From Aegilops tauschii subsp. strangulata (taxonomy: Eukaryota; Streptophyta; Magnoliopsida; Poales; Poaceae): a stretch of 64,000 nucleotides of DNA. Shown here piece by piece: positions 58,880 through 64,000 of this stretch (the stretch's first letter is position 1; the number at the start of each line of letters is the position of its first letter). The stretch spans positions 216,523,622-216,587,621 of the forward strand of contig NC_053039.3 of the NCBI RefSeq assembly GCF_002575655.3, written 5' to 3'. The notes beneath the pieces were generated by a model, which was given only the letters and a program-made list of their open reading frames with translations, had not been told where the DNA came from and did no database searches. A program made the position numbers and the translations under genes.

Positions 58880-59429
58880 GGCTAGCTTTATTAATTTCAA
58901 ATAACACTTACATGATCTAGTAAATAACGAGAGATAAAACTAGGGTTCAATCACATCTAGGTAAGGGCATCTTCAATGTCGACCTGCAAATTTTTTCATG
59001 TATCCGTCTGCATGGTTCTTACAAACAGGTCATGCGCCACATCCTCCGTGTGGTGCTTACAAATAGGGCATTGTGTTGATGTGGAGATACAACGATTAGC
59101 CAGAACATCGAAGAATGGTAGGATCTATGGATGAAGATTTTCACTTACTTGGTACTTTCAGTCTCCATAGTTTCTTCCATATAGAATGAGGTGACAAACC
59201 ACTTGAGATAGAATAACTAGGACTCAGACTGGCATAGGAATCTTCCCATTGTTTACAGTAGGCCGAACAAACACCAAAAACTCTAGATTATTTTGATTGC
59301 CATGCAACATGATCCTCTGTGTCCTACTGATGTATGGGAATTTGCAGAATAAGTTCATCGTATATGTGCCAAAAATTCTTCCTAATCTAACTTCCATCCC
59401 ATCCGCCAATAATAGGGTCAATAAGCTCA
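58880..59429 (-). pseudogene. LINE-type non-LTR retrotransposon, 3' part (zf-RVT end)
   Basis: Read on the minus strand from 59429, and crossing into 61213 on the other side of the insertion: V-N-ELIDPIIGGWDG, then IRKNFWHIYDELILQIP, VCSAYCKQWED, IWKKLWRLKVPSK, and the zinc-binding CPICKHHTEDVAHDLF. This is the layout of the C-terminal zf-RVT domain of plant LINE reverse transcriptases. Many in-frame stops show old decay. The 3' boundary at about 58880 is uncertain. Confidence 0.75.
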
Positions 59430-60268
59430 TACCAAAACCACTATATCTCGGAAAGTTTTTGCCTCCAGGTTTACCCACTTGTGTGAATGTGGCTGTAGGC
59501 CTTCGATGAAAATTTTGTTAACTGATTCACATTTTCCTGTGTGCACTTGGGGTGTCTTTAGCAATTTTTGTTCAGATGATTGTTTGATCTTGAAAGCAAC
59601 CTATGGGAGTCCGGGCTGTTGAAGCGTGCATTTTTTTGGGGATGTGGTTGTGTACAAATGCATGTGTGGGCGTATATGCATCGGCTAAGTTTTTTGAACG
59701 TGCTTGCTTCACTGCCGTGTGCTTCTAGCCGTTTATGTTGTAATTAAGTCCGCCATGTGGTGTGTTGGTTTCCAGTTTTGCTTTCATCGTCAGGAACAGA
59801 TAAGAAACAAGAAAATCAATGCTCGGCAAAGGAATATGGCCAAATCAGTCACCGCATGCATGTAGACCAATTGAAACACATTGCCTGGATATGCGGTCGA
59901 CCAATAGCAGTCTGGCGAAGCAGTGATCAGGGAATGGGAAACTACGTCCAGTTACAAGACACATGCGCACGCAGCGGGACGGGCAACTACATCCAATTAC
60001 AAGACGACAGAGGGATATTGCCAAGACAACCACCGCACCGCTCAGGAGCGATTCTAGGCCAGATACGGGACATTCCTTCTGTCTCCCTCGCATGTGCGCT
60101 GCATGCATCCCGTCCAATCCACCGCTTTCGTTGCTTTCTTATCTTCCTCACTGCTTACTTCTCCTTCCTTATCTCTTCTCCTTCTGGATGCCTCTACGGC
60201 TTACCGCCCTTGATGATCGAGGTGTTTTCCAGAAGATTCCGGTTGAATCGTCCATCGCCATAAGCATC

Positions 60269-60274
60269 TATAAA
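60269..60274 (+). promoter_or_regulatory. TATA box of captured promoter-like segment
   Basis: TATAAA followed by a CT-rich stretch (CTCTCCTTTCTCTTCTCTG) typical of plant 5' UTRs, then GC-rich sequence with short ORFs (ATG at 60390 and 60459) that stop within about 40 codons. Probably a fragment of a host gene start carried by the Helitron-like insertion. Confidence 0.45.
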
Positions 60275-60359
60275 TCTCTCCTTTCTCTTCTCTGTGGTCA
60301 TCACTCGCTTTTGCATCTCAACCGAAGCACCACCGAGAAATAGCGTCGGCGCAAAACAT

Positions 60360-60840
60360 CGAGCCTCTCTCCGCTTCTCTCGCGTGGGATGGAAAGGAGC
60401 TTCGTTTACCGCCTCGCCGGGCATGCCCCTCCCTCCTAGGCTCCTCCTTTCTTCGACATGCAGTACGGAGCAAGCTCAGCCATCGTGAGCTGTGGAGCCG
60501 CGCTCCAAGGTTCTGAGTGGCTTCCCGCGGGCTCTCCCCACGCTGCACCTCCAGGCTTGCCGGGGAGGAGCTGAGTCCAGCCTCCGTCGCTACTACTCCG
60601 CCGAGCGAGAAACTGCATCATTGTCGCTACCATGTGGAGGTTGTCGACGTCCACCATGGGACAATGAGGTGTTCGACGGCCGACGGGCACGCAGTCGAGC
60701 TGGTTCCACTTGGGCGCCTCAAAGGCATGGGTGACCGCCGGCGACGTGTCCCTGGCGTTGCTGGACGCGATCGCTTCCTTGGAGTAGTGGGCCATGGTGC
60801 ACGAGATTGTCCACCTGCTTGGCTCGGTCACTTCTCGGTG
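60360..60840. other. GC-rich exon-like fragment inside Helitron-like insertion
   Basis: Composition and open frames on both strands (for example 60517-60879 plus, 60436-60831 minus) resemble grass exon DNA, but no domain is recognised and the frames are mutually exclusive. Recorded as probable captured gene sequence without assigned function. Confidence 0.35.
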
Positions 60841-61212
60841 ATAGTAAAAAAATGTATGAAAGAAGAAGAAAATTATTAACTACATACGGTGTATATATAA
60901 TTCCGACTATTTGCGTCTCTTTACTACTTCATCATAGGAGCTAATCCAATGGGAGGCTACACCAGATGATCTAATCTGGCAATAACTTGCACCACGTTTG
61001 GCAAAATAAATCATCCCTACCAAAGATGTGTCATCGTGTATTCCCCTGTTTGTTCACATGCATCATCCTCCCATCTTTTTTCCCTACATCCATAGTTTTT
61101 CATGCGATCATCTGGCATCCTAAAATAACAATGCTTATTACAAAGAAGAAACATAATCCATATAACCGCACCGTATCGACGGGCGGTGTGCCGCCGCGCG
61201 GGGGTAAGCTAG

Positions 61213-62085
61213 TTAACTCTAGTAAGCACTTTGTTTTCATAGACTACGATGATTTTTCTAGAAGAATTGTTTAGGGTCTAACAATCCTCCCAAATATTTA
61301 TCTTCAAGCCATTACCAATTCCCCAAATACTCCCTCTTTTAAAGGTTTGAACTCGAGCCCAAATGCTCTGCTAGACATAAGATGAACCCTTTTTTAACTC
61401 ACAATTGAGCAACTCACCAGAGGGGAAGTACTTTGATTGAAGCACCCTTACACAATCATGATGCTCAACGAGCCTCCAACATTGTTTAGCAAGCATTGCG
61501 AGACTAAAACCGTGCATATCACGAAAATCCATGCCACCTCTATCCTTTGGAACACACATTCTTCACCATGCAAACCAATGCATTTTACGTCGGGTTTTCC
61601 ATGTCACCCCACCAATAGTGTGAAATAGCATTAGTGATCCTCTTGCATATTTTCTTCGGGAATTTGAATACGTTCATTGCATACGTAGGGATGGCTTGGA
61701 CCATCGCTTTAATCAGACCCTCCTTACCATCATAAGATAAAGTTCTCTTTTTTCATTCATTGATAATTTTCTAAATTGTCTTAATAAGATGTTTAAAACA
61801 ATCCACACTATCCACCACAATTATAGAGGGAAGGCCCGTATATTTATCAGAAAGAGAAAGAGACTCCGTCATTACATCCAAAATTTGGCATACCTTCACT
61901 TTTGCATCAACATTTGTATTGAGGCTGAAAGGCCATAGAATAATCATCCGCCCTCATAATCGATGGCCCAAGGCCATAGAATAATCATCGAGAATCCTTT
62001 TTAACGTGTTTGCATTTTCAGCATCCGCCCTCATAAGCATCAAAGAATCATCAACAAAAGGTAAATGTGAAATTAGAAATGCCCC
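61213..62085 (-). pseudogene. LINE reverse transcriptase, 5' part of the remnant
   Basis: Minus strand from 62085: [20 protein letters not shown] carries the RT catalytic F-x-D-D motif. Then VCQILDVMTESLSLSDKYTGLPSI, the EGLIKAMVQAIPTYAMNVFK segment, PKDRGGMDFRDMHGFSLAMLAKQCWRL and KYFPSGELLNCELKKGSSYV, then QSIWARVQTFKRGSIWGIGN and the join to 59429. Multiple stops. It begins in the middle of the RT domain, so the LINE is 5'-truncated, as is usual. Confidence 0.85.
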
Positions 62086-62225
62086 ACGGCTCGTTCATCT
62101 GTTTCGCTGCCACAGCGGGCCCGCATGCCAGCAGCACCACGGGAATCCCAAGTGCACCAGTGCTCCGTGCTCACCATCCACAAGCACACACGATCGCGCA
62201 CGCACGAGCGGCGGGAGCGGAAGCC
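62086..62225 (+). promoter_or_regulatory. Promoter-proximal region and 5' UTR of the COG0212 gene
   Basis: About 140 bp of GC-rich sequence between the LINE remnant and the start codon. No TATA box is seen. Any further promoter must lie in or beyond the LINE and Helitron-like DNA, so transposon sequence probably supplies upstream regulatory DNA. Confidence 0.5.
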
Positions 62226-63763
62226 ATGCCTCCCCTCCTCCTCCCGGCCTCGCCGTCGTTATCGCTACACTTCGCCGGTGCCGCTGCCGCTACCGCTGCC
62301 GCTACCGCTGCGTCGTCCTCCCGCCGCGCCATGGTCGCTGTGGCGTCCGCGGCGTCCAGGAGCTCGTCGTCGTCCTCGTTCGACGCGTCCGCCTTCGAGG
62401 CCGAGCGGCTCCGCCTCGACGCCGACGCGCGGGCCTCGATGGAGACCACCGCCGCGGGAGCGCAGGCGGAGGCGGACCCTAGGGCGTGGAAGTGGAAGAT
62501 ACGAAAGCGGGTGTGGGACGTGCTCGAGGCCGAGGGCGTCGCGCGCAACCCGCGCCCCGTCCACCACCGCATCCCCAACTTCGATGGCGCCGCCGCCGCC
62601 GCCGATTCGGTCCGCTCTCTCCCCGCCTCCCTTTCGCTTCTCTCCACGGAGCCGCCCCCCCCCCCCCCCCCCCCCCCCCACCACGAAACCTAGCACGCTG
62701 TTCTGTTCCTATCTTCGATGTTACCAGCCGCAAAATTGGGGAGTTCCCTTGGTCCTGCTATCTAACTGTTCCTTCATTATTTTTGCTTATATAACTCTCT
62801 AATGACGTGGAAATGTTTCTGACTCTCACCAGTTAGGGAGGTTGGACGTGTTTCAGAATGCACAATGCGTGAAGGTCAATCCAGATTCGCCGCAGAAGCA
62901 AGTTCGATTCGTAACACTCTCAGGTGAGTCGGCTGCCACTTCTCCTTGCATACCTTAAAAACTTGCATGTTATTGGCTGTTGATATCTTGTTTCGTTTCT
63001 TGTATTATCCATGCAAGCCAGAGCAGACTTTGATGCGGCTTATAGCTTTCCATACCATTTGCCCCTTTGAACCTGATGCTCATTTTAGCCCACTACTCAG
63101 TATAAGTTTGTCATACATACTCGACCAGGTCTTTCTTTATTTACAAATGGTGCTACTGGAATCATTCAGGCGATAAGAAACTTCTGACCCCGCAACCACG
63201 GCTCAGGACGGGGTTCTTCTCCGCTCTAGAATCTCAGATGATACCCGCTGGATGCATTCCTGAAGCATGCACTTCTGTTGGCGCAGCCAAATATGGAAGG
63301 CCGATAGGTCTAGATGAAGTGATTAAAGTGGATCTGATTGTGATTGGGTCGGTTGCAGTTGATCCAAGCACGGGAGCACGACTAGGGAAGGGTGAGGTAA
63401 TTATTTTCTCGCACATGCAGTTGAAGAGTTGAACTAGAGTTGATTTTGTTATACTTGGATCAATGATCAAGATCAACTGTTGACCTTTGCCAATGTCAGT
63501 GCTGCTTCTTTAATGAAGAAACAGTAGGGAAAGCCTCTACTGCGCCATTTTCCTTTCATAAATGGAGAACTATACAAACGGTTATGTACAATGTCAATGC
63601 TGCCCTGAAATTGAACTGTGCTTTGTCTACCAAAAGTCGAATTTTCTCGCTTCTTATCTGTAGTTTATCTATGGACGCCGATCATAGGGATTTGCAGAGC
63701 TGGAATATGGGATGCTTCGTTATATGGGAGCTATAGATGATTCGACCATGGTAGTAACAACTG
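62226..63763 (+). CDS. 5-formyltetrahydrofolate cyclo-ligase-like protein (COG0212 type), plastid-targeted, 5' part of gene
   Basis: Belongs to the 5-FCL-like COG0212 family of plants, related to the folate enzyme that converts 5-formyl-THF to 5,10-methenyl-THF; the plant branch is thought to have a different role. Exons: 62226-62609, 62833-62923, 63170-63396, 63688-63763; phases agree at every junction, and the next exon lies past the window end. ATG 62226 is chosen over the in-frame ATG 62067 because the latter lies in LINE sequence. Residues 1 to about 60 are Ala/Ser-rich, as in a transit peptide. Family motifs: [92 protein letters not shown] and [20 protein letters not shown]. The intron 1 donor (TCG|GTCCGC) is weak. 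259 residues are seen. Confidence 0.92.
62655..62679. repeat. Poly-C tract (25 C) in intron 1
   Basis: Twenty-five consecutive C residues 46 bases downstream of the intron 1 donor. Prone to length change and sequencing error. Confidence 0.9.
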
Positions 63764-64000
63764 GTGAGTTTTATTTATGTATCAGCTGGTGATCCAGTTT
63801 GTATACAGACTAATTGGTTTGGTAATGTAGGAACTAGGATAATTGATATATAGGTGGCATCTTCTCATTCTTCAGCATGAGTGCCAGCTTTCTATTTTGT
63901 TTTTCTCAAAATATTTGTCAGCACTTCCTTTTTATGTAATAGCCTGTGGCTAACTGGACCTAACTTCATAGTTGTGACGCTAGAAATGGTTGAGATACTG
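63764..64000 (+). other. Intron 4 of the COG0212 gene, continuing past the window
   Basis: AT-rich sequence beginning GTGAGT after the exon ending at 63763. No further family exon (expected to encode an HDCQLV-type segment) appears before 64000. Confidence 0.75.

Larger units (their letters stand above)
59430..61212 (+). mobile_element. Helitron-like insertion with captured gene-like DNA
   Basis: Removing 59430-61212 joins the two halves of the LINE ORF without gain or loss of a base (LTRVN + ELIDP stays in frame). So there is no target duplication, and insertion occurred between host A (59429) and T (61213). The right end is CTAG (61209-61212) preceded by a GC-rich hairpin (GGCGG-TGTG-CCGCC at about 61178-61191, then GCGCGGGGG). 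A/T insertion, CTAG and a 3' hairpin are Helitron hallmarks. The left end reads TACCAAAACC rather than the usual TC. A more canonical start, TCTCTTTACTACTTCATCAT, lies inside at 60916. No RepHel gene. The left and central parts hold promoter-like and GC-rich exon-like sequence. Confidence 0.68.

Overview
The window is plant nuclear DNA and looks like a Triticeae grass (wheat, Aegilops or barley group). Two intron-containing host genes sit at the ends: the 3' part of a cytosolic ribosomal protein L3 gene (1-1063, +) and the 5' part of a plastid-type 5-formyltetrahydrofolate cyclo-ligase-like (COG0212) gene (62226 to past the window end, +). Almost everything between them is transposable elements. 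One LTR retrotransposon has the LTR ends and coding content of the Angela/WIS/BARE-1 Copia group that is abundant in wheat and barley.

Left host-proximal part (1-3517): RPL3 exons and 3' flank; a hAT-type non-autonomous element (1328-2121) with an exact 8-bp target-site duplication (TSD); a three-copy purine-rich repeat; and a PIF/Harbinger-type element (2371-3513, TSD TTA) carrying a broken gene-like ORF with a SUMO-interaction-like motif.

Nested stack (3518-58692): one Angela-like Copia element on the minus strand (TSD CTTAA on both sides) has been inflated from about 8 kb to 55 kb. Its 3' LTR holds a triple-LTR Gypsy-type composite (4198-17046, TSD TGGCC). Its pol holds a second Gypsy-type element (19744-31215, minus, TSD CATTA), which itself contains a solo LTR (19972-23921, TSD ACTAG). 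A second solo LTR of that family (32410-35207, TSD ATTAC) lies between the Copia protease and integrase. Its 5' LTR holds a third Gypsy-type element (38206-57546, minus), whose antisense gene is split by a fourth LTR element (39400-50182). Every coding region of the host Copia is broken. None of the Gypsy-type layers encodes a visible reverse transcriptase, so all depend, or depended, on enzymes from elsewhere.

Right part (58693-64000): a decayed, 5'-truncated LINE on the minus strand is interrupted by a 1.78-kb Helitron-like insertion (59430-61212). That insertion sits exactly between A and T with no TSD and contains promoter-like and exon-like DNA. The COG0212 gene follows directly.

If the 55-kb Copia stack is removed, the two host genes lie only a few kilobases apart. 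Points of most interest are conserved non-coding hairpins shared by two of the Gypsy-type families, a perfect 21-bp hairpin just upstream of an LTR TATA box, a conserved 323-residue ORF of unknown function, an antisense multi-exon gene inside a retrotransposon, and a multi-step rearrangement with filler DNA. Family names and divergences come from reading by eye; no database search was run.
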